Assembly (NCBI GenBank): GCA_944989445.1
Contig: CALYLW010000988.1
Coordinates: 62,001 to 126,000, forward strand
Direction: 5' to 3'
Length of the DNA stretch: 64,000 bases
Source: Ampullaceana balthica
Lineage: Eukaryota > Mollusca > Gastropoda > Lymnaeidae
Numbering within the stretch: the first letter of the stretch is position 1; every line of letters starts with the position of its first letter. Positions 47,860 through 63,940 of this stretch are shown here, piece after piece. Under the pieces are notes generated by a model. That model was given only the letters and a program-made list of their open reading frames with translations, was not told where the DNA came from and ran no database searches. The position numbers were made by a program, and so were the translations under genes.

Positions 47860-49128
47860 TAAAATCATAATTACACACCTTGGTGTAATCTATATTTTTA
47901 GGGAGATTTTAGAAACAAAATCCACAGCAGGGCTTTAGAATTAAGAAATCACACACACACAATAATTTTTTTAAATCTAAAAGGATAAAAAAATTACAAT
48001 CATTTACAACAAAGAGATCAAATAAAGAACAATCAGATGTAAAATTTGACATAAGGATTAGTGACCAAAAAATATACAGTAATCATTAAATTAAATTGAA
48101 TTTACAATAATGAAAGTGGGTCAGTGGATATTAGTAATGATTATTTATTTCAATAACTAAATTAAATGATTCAATTGATAATAATAAAATTTCAACAAAA
48201 CCATTTTACATTTAAGTATTTGGGGAAAAAACATCTTTACCTGATTATATTAATGTTATGAGTATGAGTAATAGAATGTCTATATATCCATAATGTCTCC
48301 CAATTACTTGCTTTTTTAAAGAGCATTAATATATAAGCATTGGTTTTCAAATGTATATGAATAGTTAAAAAATATAAGTAAAAGTTCTCACATTTATAAA
48401 ATATGGACATATTTATCAACTTATTGAAAGTTCAAACACTGAAAATTTCAGTTTAATGAGATTGTCAAAAAAAAATGTAATCCTTTTTTTCCATGAACAA
48501 AAACTTTTCTTTTAAAAACAGTATTTGTCTTAATGCTTTCAAAATCCTGCCACTAAATTAAATTGGAGGACTCTTAATATAACACAAAGTTAAAAACTGA
48601 AATAACAATATAGGGTTATTTTCAGGCAGTTAAAGTATTTTCTTTTTTTTTATTTAATTCTTGTACATTTGATAAGATATACCATTACAAATGACGAAAT
48701 AACAATGTAGCTAGAAATTTAGCTCCATTTGAAATATCTGAACATTTTTGTTTTTTTATGTGTGATTCTAAATTAAACTTAAAGCAGGACATAAACTATT
48801 TTATGAAATTGAATAATTCTTGTTAGTAACACAAAAACATGCCATTTTCTGGAACATGATTCTTCATCAATGCAGTTGGTTAGTGGTGGGGGAATCATAT
48901 CCAAGAAACTCTAATTTCATCACGGGATGATGATTTAGAGACACAGACATGTTAACCAAGCAATACCATATGAGGACGCAAACCCTTAGGAAGTTCATAT
49001 GAAAGACACATTTGTATAATATTCTGAACCTCTTTTATTGCCTTAAATGACATATACAACAATATACCACAAAAAAGAGACAAGTTCCTAAGAAATTTGT
49101 CCAGAAAATGGCATAAATATGCATGTCC
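47860..49128. other. AT-rich non-coding DNA
   Basis: No exon, RNA gene or element terminus was recognised. Confidence 0.4.
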
Positions 49129-49222
49129 TGACAAGAAACTGCTGGCATCCAAATATAATATATATAATATAATATATTATTATTATATATTATATTGACA
49201 AGAAACTGCTGGCATCCAAATA
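49129..49222. repeat. 27-bp direct repeats around a 40-bp AT spacer
   Basis: The 27 bases beginning tgacaagaaactgctggcat occur exactly at 49129-49155 and 49196-49222. The 40 bases between are purely A/T and largely self-complementary (ataatatatataatat/atattattattatatat). Confidence 0.85.
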
Positions 49223-52200
49223 CCTTCTCACAAAGCTCTTAAGAATTTCCATTATGATGTTTAAACCTAAGTCACAATCCATCTTCTTGCTACAGCTTCC
49301 ATTAACAAGCTGGCAATTTTTGTTCAGTTTGTCTAAATTTAAAATCTTGTTTCACCTGAATCTTGGGTTAAGATTCGACATCAAATTCCCTTCACATGTA
49401 TTTGTCTCTCCAACAGTTTTTTTTTAGTGCAATACTAAATATAAAAAGTATGAGTATACAAATTTTCTTTGGGCAATTAATAAACTCTTTGTTCCTTTTA
49501 CTGCCTGAATAAATTCCTTTGAAGAAATTTGTAGAAATAAATGTTACTGATGTTAAATTATTGTAAATTTAAATAATATTTAAAACTACAAAGATACATA
49601 AGGCACTGAAATTTTAAGATTAGGTTATCGTGCTAGAATGGCAACCTTTTGACTGAGAAAGGTTAATAAATGACATATAATCTTCAGTAAACTGAAAGAG
49701 GTGACAAAAAATACAACAAAAAACAAAAAAAAACACATAAGAAACAAATACTATCATTTTAAAACTTACATAACTTGAGCCAGTGATATCCTGACAAAAA
49801 TTTTTGTCGTAAATTTTAAACAAATATTTAAGGAACTAAGTAACTTTTTGTGTGGATGATTGTCAATGAATATTTGAAACTTAGAACAAAAACTTAGAAT
49901 AAAACAAAAATTTAGCCGCAAGTTTGAAATTTAAAGCTCTATTTGGAATGCAGTTTCAAAAAAATGCAACAGTATTAGCTTTCTTGAATAGTACATTCTT
50001 AAACTTAGTAAGCAATTCAAAGAAAGTGAAAACACTAGATGAAAATACAAATCTAACTTAGGCCAAAAAGGAAATGTTCGCAAATTAATTGGAATCCTAC
50101 CAGCCATTTCAACTTTATAAAATGAAAAGAAAATTGACTGAAACAAATTGGACTGCAAAAGTCATATTAGTTTTTATTAAAAAATTAGCCATTCTGCTGA
50201 TTATTCATATCAATATTCAAGGATAGGATGCCAATAAAGAGCTGCAGTAGTAACAAAAGAACATATGCTTTGTGCAGCCAGATATTCTCAAATTCAACAT
50301 CTTATTTCAAGATGCTTTTTAAAATTGTGTAATATGAGCCAAAAGTACATGACACCATCTTACAATATTATTATACATCAGAGGATAATTTTTTTTTCAT
50401 GTCCACAATAGATGTACACATACCTTTTATGTAACAAAAAAAAACAATCAAGAAACATATTTTATTTATTGGTTCACAACGCTTCTAGAATCTTTACAAT
50501 TAAATTGTGTACTTTTGGCAGTTTTCAACCTATTTTTGGGAAAAAAATTGAAGGGCTGGGTGGGCGTGGGGGTTGGAGTTGAGAGGGAAAGAGGGCGCTA
50601 GTGTCAATTTTTTAAAATTTACTTTCATAGAAATAACTGCTGGCACTTTACTAATAGTTACTTTTACTCTCATGAATTTCCTGTGTACTGTTTGATTAGT
50701 TGATTAGCTTTAAAATGTAGTTAAGTATGTAATTCAAAAAGAAAAAAAATCTAATCAATTAGCCATGATTTGGTATAAATATATATAAGTTATACATTAG
50801 GACTAAAGAATTAGACAAAATTTACAGGTACATAAAAACAAAGAAAAAAAATCTCCTAGCATCCAGACATTTAGTTTAAAAAAACAAAACATTTGAAGTT
50901 AAATGAAAATTTGAATTACACACTTGATTTAAATGACACAAACAAAGGACATACCTATCAATTCACTATAAAAAAAAACCCAACTATTATTCTGTCTAAA
51001 TAATTTGTTACAATTTTGAGACAGAACTTTTTAAATCAGAAATTTATATTAACTATAAAAAATATCATCATCCTGAAGCACATTTTTATCACACAAATCA
51101 ACAAGTTGAGCTCAACAGAAAAATGATAGCTTCTGAAAGCACCATGTTTCTGATTGGACATGTGGAAAAACAACCACTGCATGAACATTGTAGGAAGGAT
51201 ATAAAACATACATAACGAGGAAGATATAACACAAACATTATAGAAATAATGTACCACAAGTATTATAAGAAGTGACTTTTCTCATACAGTGGATTTGCTG
51301 TTTGATATTCATCAAATAATTATTTGAATCTTCACATGCCACTATTTAAAGCTAATGGTTTTAAGGAGATGCAATATGATGATTGGGCTTTTATAGCTTT
51401 TTGAATGTTGTCTCATAAAAAGCACTTTTTTTTTCATAAACCTACTATTGAGAGAAAAATGCATCATAGATTTACTAATTATAGGCGTCGAAAATTATCA
51501 TGATAATGCATCATGTATACAAAATCCTGTGCAATATCTCCATAACTTGCAGGATTGCCTCCCATAAAATCCTAGCTGCAAGATTTATGATCCCTGGATG
51601 TTATTGCAGATAAATCTCATCATCTTTCAATTTAAATCTTAATTGCTTGCAAAATAAGCAATTGACTAGCTTTTATGTTATTATTTATTTTAATCGTTTC
51701 AAATTATTTTTAAAAAATCCAACCATTCATGAGGAACAATTCCACAATGAGGCAACACATTTTCATTGTTTCAAACAATGCTTAACTCCAAGCACAATCA
51801 ATGACATATATTCTACACTTGTACATGTATTTGAACTCATTCTCATAAAACATACATGTAACATTTTAAAATGCTCATTTATTGATGCTGTATAAAAATA
51901 ATAATATTTAATTTAATATTTTCAAAATAGAGTTGTTGTACAATGTTGTTTATGTTGTTCAACTATCATTTTAAAATTCAATGATTTTGAAATTTCTTCT
52001 AAATAAAAAAAATACAGAAGAAATGGACCTTGATAACCATGATTTGCAGAAATAAAGTAAAAATAAATAACCATATTTCATAAAAAAAACTTCCACATTT
52101 ATTTTTATATATCAATCAAATTTATGATGAAAGATTACTTAAATATAAATGGTGATGTCCCATAAGAGCACATATTTTAGTTTTGTTAATTATGTTATGA

Positions 52201-53444
52201 TTGTTAATGCACAGTTAAGGTGAAAGATAGAGGAAAGAAGTTGCATCATTTTAAATGTAATACTGTCATGAGGCCATAATATTAACTTATGATTTCATTT
52301 ACATAAACCTTAAAAATGTGTACTTAAACTGGAAAAAATAGCCCCCACCCCCCAACAAAAAAAAGAAAAGGAAAGTGGTTTTTTCAAGCCAATTGAACTA
52401 TTCAAGTTAGGAAGAGAAGAAAATCAATTTCTAAAAAACAAATTTGTATTTGTTTTGGGGGAACAGAATGGATATTTATTGTGAGTATATATATATTTGT
52501 TACACAGTTCACAGAAGAGATTGAACTTTTTTTTATTCATGGCAGTGATAATCTTTCCCCTTATAAGTAAGTCAACATATAATACAAATATATATTGTTT
52601 ATAGAAATTTATTTAGATAAAAAAAGCTGGTTTACAAACTCAAATATTTGGTGGGTGAATCATAAGAAGTACAAATGAAATGGTGGACGGATACACATAC
52701 ACGTATGCATGATACAGATGACTTAAATGTGTTAGTTTATAGAATCAATATAAATTATAGAGCCAATATATACTTCACATGCCCAATAGTCCGTCATGGA
52801 CTGGAAAGGGGGTTATATGTGTGTGTTATGTACTGGTTTACATAAGGCTGAACATGTTGATCCAACCTAGGCCTCAACACAGCTTGATGAAAACCCAGAA
52901 AATGCAGTTGTACAATTTTACACGTTTGTACATAGCATACACAATATATATACCCGGAAAAAAAAAGTAAAAATATATTAAAACTGCTCAATGATACATC
53001 TTAGAACAGTGCCGAATAAAAAAAAATATAGACAGGTTGTGTTCATCAAAACATTATCATTCATACCATTCATAGCCATTTTTTTTTGGATCACAAGACA
53101 CAAAGTAATGAAGGATGACTCTTAACCAGTGCAATGAAAGTTTCAGCAGAGAGCTTTCTCCAACAGATTGTGGCCTTGCAATCAACATAATTTATTGTTT
53201 ATTGTCACTGTGGCCCTTTATCTGACATAAGATGTTTATGTATTAAAATTTATATGCAATTTTAATCCGTTGGCTTTCGGTAATATTAAAATAATTTGAG
53301 AGATTATTAAACTACTGACAACTAATCTACTTTTAAGTGATGTTTAAAAAATGTTTGTCATCAGTATGTTATTGTATCATGCGTATAATGACAAACTTTA
53401 CCATCAATTTTAATTCTGCAAAAAAAGTACGTCTTTATTTTACG
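49223..53444. other. AT-rich non-coding DNA
   Basis: No gene was recognised on either strand. Only short frames in low-complexity DNA are present. Possible long UTR or intergenic DNA. Confidence 0.4.
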
Positions 53445-53887
53445 TAGGGCTGCGGAAATTAACGATTAATTAATCGATGAATCATTAAAAAAATGTAATT
53501 GAATAAAATTAATTTAATAGATTAAAATTCGATTAAAATTTGAGAAAATGTATATATATATTTTTAAAAATTTTAAAATTATTTTATGTTTTTGTTACTT
53601 ACATACTTTTCCCTCGTAATATTATTTATTTAGACGTGCATGCGTAAACAAAACAGGTTTTTATTCCTTATTTCTTGCATAGCAGAACGAATTTGCTGTG
53701 TTACGTCACAAAATTTGGAAGCCATGGGAATTACCGCAACCGAACAGATTTTGCGAAATAATGAATCACGACTTAACGTGATCTTTATATGTGTTGTATA
53801 AAATATAATTAATCGTATATGAATCGATAAATCGATTAATTTTTACAGATTAATCTAACAAAATTGTTTTAATCAGTACCAGCCCTA
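53445..53887. mobile_element. hAT-type MITE (TAGGGCTG... family)
   Basis: The left end tagggctgcggaaattaacg and right end ...cagtaccagccctaa form terminal inverted repeats, with sub-terminal repeats of 'attaatcgat'. Flanking 8-mers attttacg and actttaca match at six of eight. The interior is AT-rich without a transposase. Confidence 0.6.
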
Positions 53888-54296
53888 ACTTTACAGAATT
53901 AAGCCACACAAAAAGCTTTTCTAAGGTTGAACAATATTACTTCTATTTAATCTTCTAAATCAAAACATATTTAAGATTAATTTAAAATCTTGCAATCAAT
54001 TTTTTCTAGCAACTATGACATCTTATATATCTTTTGAAAACTCTTGATGTCAGTCTTTTAAAAATGCCATTTCAAGAAAATCTGTTAAATTTGGATAGCA
54101 TTATTTGTTTACATAAAAAAATATATGCTTAATATCTATCACTGAAAAGGTCTTGATCTTAGAGAACTGAATTTGTCTAAAGTTGTACAAAAATCTGTTA
54201 AAATTGTTTTCTCTCCTTTACTATAAGTATTGTCTTTAAAAATATTTTAAAAATAAATCATTTCTTTAATTACTATTATTATTATTATTTTTTTTT
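53888..54296. other. AT-rich non-coding DNA
   Basis: Only low-complexity A/T-rich DNA is seen. The attattattattattttttt run at about 54271-54296 probably belongs to the A-rich tail of the adjacent SINE. Confidence 0.4.
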
Positions 54297-54528
54297 AGTC
54301 CCATAACCTCGTGGTTGTTATAACCCTGTAGTCGTAGGGGGTTCTAATGTTTCCATTAGAACAGTCTCTGGCTTGATAGACCTGGCGGCGCCCATCCCTC
54401 TCCAGGTCAGCGGAGGACTTTTTTAGCGTTAGTCATTCATCAACAATTTTATAGTGGCTTTAACGTGGGCTCGATCCCACGCCCCTCAGCTTGTGAGGCG
54501 AGCGCACTATTGACTTCGCTATCCAGCT
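54297..54528 (-). mobile_element. tRNA-derived SINE, copy 2
   Basis: On the minus strand, a head with box A-like TAGCGAAGTCAA and box B-like GGGATCGAGCCC (54478-54467) is followed by a body and an A-rich tail (T-rich on the + strand at 54271-54296). It is colinear with copy 1 at 30298-30526 and better preserved in the head. Confidence 0.78.
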
Positions 54529-57130
54529 GTTAAAAATATTCAAACTTGCCACTCATTAAACGATGCTTGTTTCACTACTTAGGGACACCCTTTTTTGTCA
54601 ATATAAATTAAGAAAAATGTTAGCCCTCAGTATCTTAAAGCTACAACACTGCATTTTAAAATTTTGGCTCATGATTGCACATGTGTTGAAGAAGAAGCAC
54701 TGGTGTAATACTGATTGTTAAAATCAAGAGAGTTAGGTAACTAATGTAAAACGATGGGATGGCCTCACACAGGCCAAGGAAATCGGACAGCCGATGATTT
54801 GACTGTAATGCCCACAAGGATGAGTCCCCGATATTACACCAGGTTAATAAATATGGGCACTGACCAAGATGAATGCAAAGGATGATAGACATAATATTAA
54901 AAACATTACTGGGATCGGAATAAAAAATATATGATATTTTAAAGAAGAAATGGCAAGGCCGTGTGAACAAATTTCCCATCATATAAGTAACAATGGTTGT
55001 TTTATAGCTCCTACTACCTTTGAAATGTTAAATTACCATAAACCACAACAGGCAGAGCTACTAAAAAAAAACCAATGGCATAATAATTAACATGGATGAT
55101 TTTTATGGCTGGCAACAAACCAGAATACACTTGAAACATAATTTGTTTAAAAACAAAACACATTAAAATTTACATGGAATGAGAAAGAAGATAATTCTAA
55201 GAATATTTGAGGATACAGAGCTGAAATTTACAGTTTATACATAATCATGTAATATTTAAAAAAAAATTACAAAACAATAGTATTTTTTCTTTTGTAAATA
55301 ACTATTCATCATCAATTAAAGATGAACAAATTACTTCACACAGGGACCAGACTTTGTGAGTGAACTGTCAATATTTTGCTTTTATAAATGCTGAAGGAGG
55401 TGATAATTTGAATTATATATACAATTTTAAAATGGAGCATTTAAAAATGAATCTTACAAAACTTGTTTCTTCTTATGAAAAGAAATATTTTTAAAAAACA
55501 TGTCAATTTTAATCAAACTAAAGACACTGAAATAATTTTTTGTACAACAAAAATGGGAAAGAAAGAAAATGAAAGATTTGCATTTTTTAATGAATAAAAA
55601 CTGGATGCTGCAATTTTTATTGGATTTTTATGCTACAGTTAGGTGTCTGCAGCCATTAGAATTCAAAATTGAATTAAGATCATTGAAATCAATTTTAATT
55701 TCCAAATTAAATCAAAATTTTAAAAATTAATCCAATTTAACACTTAAAGCATTATCCTAAGCATGTTTATAATTTATGTAGGAAATATTTGTTTATTTAC
55801 ATAAAAAAATGTTTCCAGCTATCAGACAAGTATTATTTGACAGAAGCAATGTGTGTCAAGCAGTTAAAAGGATCACTTTCATATGTAGCAATAAACTAGT
55901 AATGACACACAGCGAGTATTTTTTTGTTGATTTTTTTCAAGTTCTAAGAATTAATATGCAGGTTAGAATGCTCTGATTTATAAAAAAAAGAAATGTTTAA
56001 TCACATAATTTTTTTTAAAAAAAGATCAATACTGGATGAAATTTAATCATGTTAAAACACCAGTGGATAACAACGAACATGCACAGAAAAAAAAACATCA
56101 TCAAAATAACAAACTAGTCACTATACCCTGATTCCAAATAAGAAAAAATTTATTTTAAAAAAACCCCAATCATTTCTCTCATTCAACTAGAGAAATAACG
56201 TGTCAACAGAAAAAATATTTACTGACAATGAAAAAGTTAATGAGAAAAACAAAATTTAATTACTTATTGGGACTTCAAATTACGCAGAAAGACTTAAAAA
56301 CTTTGCTCCCATTATCATAGGAGCTGTTGTGTGTGCAGTGCCATCTCAACAAAGACATCAGATCTTGTCCTGGAATGTTACAAGTCAGTGCAGTTGATGG
56401 ATAGAAATTAATGAAAAAATTTTTTTACAGTTATTTTTTTTCTTCTAGTCCTTTTCTTTTCAAAAATAAGCGTGCACATTGGATTGTGCAGTACATTTAA
56501 CAACCAAACTTCATGGACAGTCTTACATTCAACAACATACATATTTTCAATAATGTTGGATAAAGGAGAGCTCTGTTCTGATCAACCCATTTGGGTTATT
56601 TTATATTTTAGGACTAAATAATCCAGTTCATACATGGAGAATTGAATTTAAAATAGAAATTCAGCTGATGTTATCTCTTCTTCTTCTCTTGGCTAGAGGC
56701 ACTAATAGATCAAATATTCAGCTTACAAACTTTACAAGAAAAAAAAAGATGAATTTTTAAGTGTTCCATTATATGTTTTTTGAGGGGTTAAAATTAATTT
56801 ATATTAATAAGAGCAAACAATAATAAATTCTTATTTCTTTTAATTTGTACTTTTCCCCCCTAACCATTTCAAAAAAGGCTTGGTGGAAGACATACGTTAG
56901 TGTTCTACATTTTAAAACTGATATAACACGACCAAAAAATATATATTTTTTAAAATGCTAATTACTAATCTTTATTGAATATGTAAATAAATTTCTTGTA
57001 AGAACAGGCCAAGCTATTTTGATACTATAAGTGCTGTCAGTTTAGTATTTATTTTAAAGATAAAAAATGTGAGTAACAAGTAGGACCTGTATTTTTTATG
57101 TTTAAAAAAAAACAAAATATTTTTTAAGAT
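54529..57130. other. AT-rich non-coding DNA
   Basis: A 108-codon minus-strand frame at 54656-54982 has slightly higher GC but shows no recognisable family. Nothing else was identified. Confidence 0.4.
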
Positions 57131-57320
57131 CAGGGGTGGCCAGACCTATAGAAACTTTTTTAAAAAACATTTAAAATTGTTGAGAGCCGCATTGAAGCAC
57201 AATGAATCATAAAATCTTCCAGTAATCCTTGTAATGTATCTTTAATAAATTGTATGCGAGCCACATTGTAAAAATAGAAGAGCCGCATATGGCTCGCGAG
57301 CCGCATTTCGGCCAACGTTG
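57131..57320. mobile_element. 190-bp hAT MITE related to the 31316-32059 element
   Basis: The left end caggggtggccagac and right end ggccaacgttg are inverted repeats. The interior shares agccgcatgcggctc-like sequence (agccgcatatggctcgcgag). Flanks tttaagat and gtcaagat match at six of eight. Confidence 0.72.
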
Positions 57321-58324
57321 GTCAAGATAAAAAATTTTTAAAATCGATCGAGGCCATATTTCAAAATTTTCATTACAGCATTCAAATAAATTTATAACAG
57401 ATAAAGTTAATTATTAAAAAATAAATTTAAAAATAATTATAATGTAACATTTTTGAACGTGACACATTTTAACAAACCAAAGAAATTTCAAGAATCAGAA
57501 ATTGCTCAAAAAACATTTAAAAATCTTTGACAAAGTAACCTGATAAGAAAATGCAGATTTTAAGTGGAGCTCAGCTTTAATGAAAAATTGAAAATTAAAA
57601 TACATGGTTTTATATAATGCAACAAAACAATATATTGCACATTCACTTACACATCATACGCTGCCAATTAATTCTGATCGTCTGAGTTAGCTCACAGCCC
57701 AAAACGCATAAATTTTTTTTTAAAAAAATCAGTCAATGATTTTTCTGAATGAACAATAGAAAAAAACATCCAAGTGAGTTATAATAAGTTTACATTTAAA
57801 GGCATTTGGGTTTGTCATATGAAAAATCACTTTGTTTTCCATTCATAAAATGAGCATTATTTTAAACAGAATGGCCCATTGGAAGAAGAAAAGGAAATGA
57901 TAATGTAATTTATGACAAGTACTAAACGATTATAAAGAAAGGTGTTTCAAAATCTCAAAAGACATGACTTATACAAAAGAAAGTTGATGAAAATTATTAA
58001 TTACGATGAAATAAAACTTAAGATGAAGGTGTTAAACAATAAAAAAAAATGGCGGACAAAAGCAAATAATCATATGTAACAAATTAAATATTTTAAAAAG
58101 CATAGAAAGAAACATAGAAAAAAACAACCTTACAGCAATATAACTTGTACTGTATGCTGTATCAGCCAAAACCATAGATATAACATATAAACAAAAGGGG
58201 GTACTTTGAAATAAGAGATTATTAAGGGTAGAAATCATTTCCAAAACTACACTCAATATCATAATAATACATGTATTTGAATTAATATTTTTTTACATAA
58301 CAGTTTTAAACAACTTTGATGCAT

Positions 58325-58326
<2 letters not shown>
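57321..58326. other. AT-rich non-coding DNA
   Basis: No feature was recognised. Confidence 0.4.
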
Positions 58327-60860
<2,534 letters not shown>

Positions 60861-60950
60861 TAGTATAAGCCAGTTTATCAATGTAGTGTAAGCCAGTTTA
60901 TCAATGTAGTGTGTAAGCCAGTTTATCAATGTAATATAAGCCAGTTTATC
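60861..60950. repeat. Short tandem repeat, 4 units of about 23-25 bp
   Basis: The sequence aagccagtttatcaatgtag recurs four times with spacing of 23 to 25 bases (gtgtaa, gtgtgtaa or tataa linkers). It lies downstream of the EDC3 stop, possibly in its 3' UTR. Confidence 0.85.
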
Positions 60951-62229
60951 ATCTTTTTAAAAATAAAAATTTAAAATTGCCATTTATTTCAATTGGGGGT
61001 AGCTAAAATGGATAGTGATATACATTCTAGTGATGTTTTAAAATATGTACACTTCATTATTAGTTTTGACATTAAATTCTGTTTTAAAAGGATAACTTTC
61101 CCGGTGACATGACTTACACATTTTTACAATCATAAAAATTATAACCAATATCACCAGGATTTAGAAAACGGATATGGAAAGAAAAAAAAAGAAAGAAACC
61201 TGTTTTCCATTAAGCACAAATATGCCTTGGGACAAATATATTTTAAGTTAGAGAATTAACAAGAAAATAAAAATCCTATTCAAATTAGCTAAGTGTAGCA
61301 TGTCACATTGTAAGAAAAATACCATACACCACAAATCACCAGTTAAGAGATAAGTGCTATTAAAATAAATTTTGGCATGATGATGGTGATGAACTGCACA
61401 GGTTTATAAAATATGTTAACAAAATATTAAAATCTTTCCTTTAAGCTCCCAGTTCACATGACTACCTGTGAACTTTCAAAAGAGGTTTGTAAATTCACAA
61501 ATAATTTATCTAGCAATAATCTGCAGTCCACAGAGTGGTGTAAATTATTATTTGTAATAAACATTTAGAAACAACTGAGAGTTAAACCAATTTAACAATT
61601 GAGGTTTCCTCACAAGTCAACAGGCATTTAATTTAAGCTCACTAAAAGCAAGATGAATATTGTGTATGCACAATATTAAAACCCTTTCATCACCTCTCCC
61701 TTAAGATTAAGCTCTTCCATATGAAAAGCATATAATTACATTAACCAAAATATCAGGCAAGTATTTAAAAAGCAGACACAGATCGCTTCCTCGACTTTCT
61801 CACAGATAAAATTTGTCTTTTAGTCAAACAAATGATAAGCACAGACACACGCACAAACTCAATCAATAGCATGGTCACATCTCCATAATTTTAAATTTGC
61901 TGCCCTGTTTTGATATAAGGAATAATGACTTGTAAAACAAAGTATGACCGAAATAAGAAACAAAATAAACACAAGTGCATGTTATCTTGAAGAAAAAACA
62001 AAGTAAGCAACCAAAATTTTTTTTTAAAAACGCAAAGGTTTCAGACTAAAATTTTAAAATGATCGTGAAGAGTATGGATCAGAGTCAAAGAAAAAAGGTT
62101 TTATACAATACCATTTTAAGTGATGAATCCAATGACAACAATATCATAAAACCAACACAAGAGCCATTTGAATATCTTACTGGTGTGATACTCCACAGAA
62201 TGAAATAAACAATTGATGAATGCTGGGAA
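60951..62229 (-). other. EDC3: Candidate EDC3 3' UTR
   Basis: This lies directly after the EDC3 stop on the minus strand. The first clear minus-strand AATAAA is at about 60983-60988 (aattgaaataaatggc), 1.24 kb from the stop. The sequence is AT-rich with no other feature. Confidence 0.45.
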
Positions 62230-62395
62230 CTATGCCTGGGCATGTAGAGGAATAACAAACTTGGATCCAAATGGTGACATGTAGGTGATGCCAGATTTCT
62301 TGAAAATGGAAGAAGGAATACTGAGATCACACAGATACAAGCTGCCACAAGATGGTGCAATCTGGCACAGAGGTAACACTTTACATAAACTCCAT
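62230..62395 (-). CDS. EDC3: EDC3 (enhancer of mRNA decapping 3), last coding exon
   Basis: EDC3 is a P-body scaffold that binds DDX6 and DCP2 and promotes mRNA decapping; its C-terminal YjeF-N domain mediates dimerisation. On the minus strand, after tttaatctacag, the frame reads WSLCKVLPLCQ, then LYLCDLSIPSSIFKKSGITY and MSPFGSKFVIPLHAQA, ending at TAG (62232-62230). The ending 'LCDxxIPxxxFxxxGIxYxSPFGxKFVIPLH' is that of metazoan EDC3 as I recall it. The exon starts in phase 2, completing an Arg or Lys codon from the previous exon, which was not found in 62396-64000. The frame has no internal stops. An overlapping 91-codon frame is a shadow. Confidence 0.82.
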
Positions 62396-63306
62396 CTGTA
62401 GATTAAAGAGAGGGATATTTTTTTAGTGCTTTTCTTTAGCGTCATGAGCTGACTTAAACATCATGGGAAAATGAATTATTTCGTAAACCCATAAAAGTGT
62501 CTCATTGCCTATTATGATAATTGTGATAACACATTTTATGGGTGCCGGTAAGAGAAGCTAAAATTTAAATTTTTTGCTTCAACTAAACTTTATAACCAAA
62601 ATTAAAAATGCAAACTAACAAAATTAAGTAATTAAATCACACCTTTAAAAAAATGTTAATCCTTTCCCCCCTTTTTACCTGTAACTTTGAATTACCCCCT
62701 TTAACACAGTAATTTTTTTTTAATGTGACTTTTTTAAGGGGCTTAGCAAAATAAAAGTCTAAAACAAAGTCATTAATGAATGTTTTCCGATTAATGCTTT
62801 AATTTTGTTCTAAATAATGAAGTGTTTTGTTTCTAGAAAACTCAAGAAACTTTTCTGCTGTGAAAAATATATCTCACTGTAAAAAAAAAGCTAGATCCTA
62901 ATTAACCCAAGATTTCCAGAACAAAAAGCCTCATGAATGTACAATTTGACATGTTAATAATTCCTGTAATACTCCAAAGGGCTAAAAAAAAGATGTTACA
63001 AGATTTTGTTCAAGAGGGCCTTTCTTGATTTGTGTTTTGATGTCAAGCTTTATATTTTGCAATGCTATTGAACAGGCTCCAATTAATTTCAGCAAACAAT
63101 GTATATCCAATAGCAATATTTAAACTGATTATCATGCTTAATTTCATTAAAATACATGTATATCTCTGTTTAAAATCATCACTTTAAGATGCAGATATTT
63201 TTAACTTTCAATAACTTTGTAATTAAAAAAAAATTTCAACAAGAAAACAGTTGTTTAATAACCATATTATTCAACATTTAGTGTTTGTGTTGTTCAGCAT
63301 AAAGGT
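62396..63306 (-). other. EDC3 intron DNA
   Basis: AT-rich sequence upstream of the EDC3 last exon. No earlier exon was recognised, so the intron probably continues beyond the window and contains the retrotransposon at 63319-63940. Confidence 0.5.
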
Positions 63307-63318
63307 ATCAAGCATAGT

Positions 63319-63940
63319 AATTAAGCTTTATGCTTGTGAAACTTGGACTGTTTATCAGCGCCATGCAAGAAAGCTGAACCACTTTCATATAACAAGCCTC
63401 AGGAAGATTCTCGGCATAAAGTGGCAGAACAAAATTCCAGACACAGTGGTACTGACCAAGGCAGGTCTCCCCAGCATCTTCACCCTCCTGATGCAGTCCC
63501 AGCTTCGCTGGGCAGGGCACGTTGTCCGAATGCCAGACGAGAGACTGCCAAAGAGAATCTTCTATGGTGAGCTCCAGTATGGCCAGCGGTCCCACGGTGG
63601 GCAAAAGAAACGCTTCAAAGACACACTGAAAGCCTCAATGAAAGCGTTTGCCATAAATCCAGACACGTGTGAACGAGCTGCAATGGACCGATCCACCTGG
63701 CGCTCTTCCATCCACGAAGGTGCCAGGTCATGCGAGGCAAACCGGATTACCGCCGCAGAAAAGAAGAGGCAAGCCCGAAAGGCCCATGCTGTCAACCCTC
63801 CAGGAGATGTCGCACTCGCCACCTGTCCCTTCTGTTCCCGAACCTTTCGTGCAAGGATCGGCCTAATCAGCCATCTGCGCACGCACAGAAAACCCTCGGA
63901 TGACTAGAGTGGTCCTCGTCGTATCGATGGACGAACGAAC
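63319..63940 (+). mobile_element. 5'-truncated non-LTR retrotransposon with 12-bp target duplication
   Basis: The 12-mer atcaagcatagt is duplicated exactly at 63307-63318 and 63941-63952. The inserted 622 bases start within the coding region and end in gacgaacgaac rather than a poly(A) tail. The fragment encodes the C-terminus of a retroelement ORF on the + strand. It is inserted in EDC3 intron DNA, antisense to that gene. Confidence 0.9.
63320..63907 (+). pseudogene. Reverse-transcriptase-type ORF2 C-terminus with C2H2 finger
   Basis: The frame encodes IKLYACETWTVYQRHARKLN, then HITSLRKILGIKWQNKIPDT, QSQLRWAGHVVRMPDERLPK, SHGGQKKRFKDTLKASMKAF and a C2H2 finger CPFCSRTFRARIGLISHLRT then H, ending at TAG 63905-63907. 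This is the well-known post-RT region of animal non-LTR elements ('LYGCETWT...LRWxGHVxRM'). The RT catalytic domain (YxDD) and endonuclease are absent through 5' truncation. The fragment has no stop or frameshift. The frame can be extended upstream into flanking DNA to an ATG at 63251, but those residues are not element sequence. Confidence 0.92.

Noticed and set aside
54656..54982. 108-codon minus-strand frame
   Set aside because: No recognisable family, no splice context and hydrophobic low-complexity composition; not supported as a gene.
62085..62360. 91-codon minus-strand frame overlapping the EDC3 exon
   Set aside because: It is a shadow in another frame; the recognised EDC3 C-terminus runs through the same DNA with a proper acceptor.
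63251..63318. N-terminal extension of the retroelement frame
   Set aside because: These codons precede the 12-bp target duplication boundary, so they are flanking DNA read through by chance.
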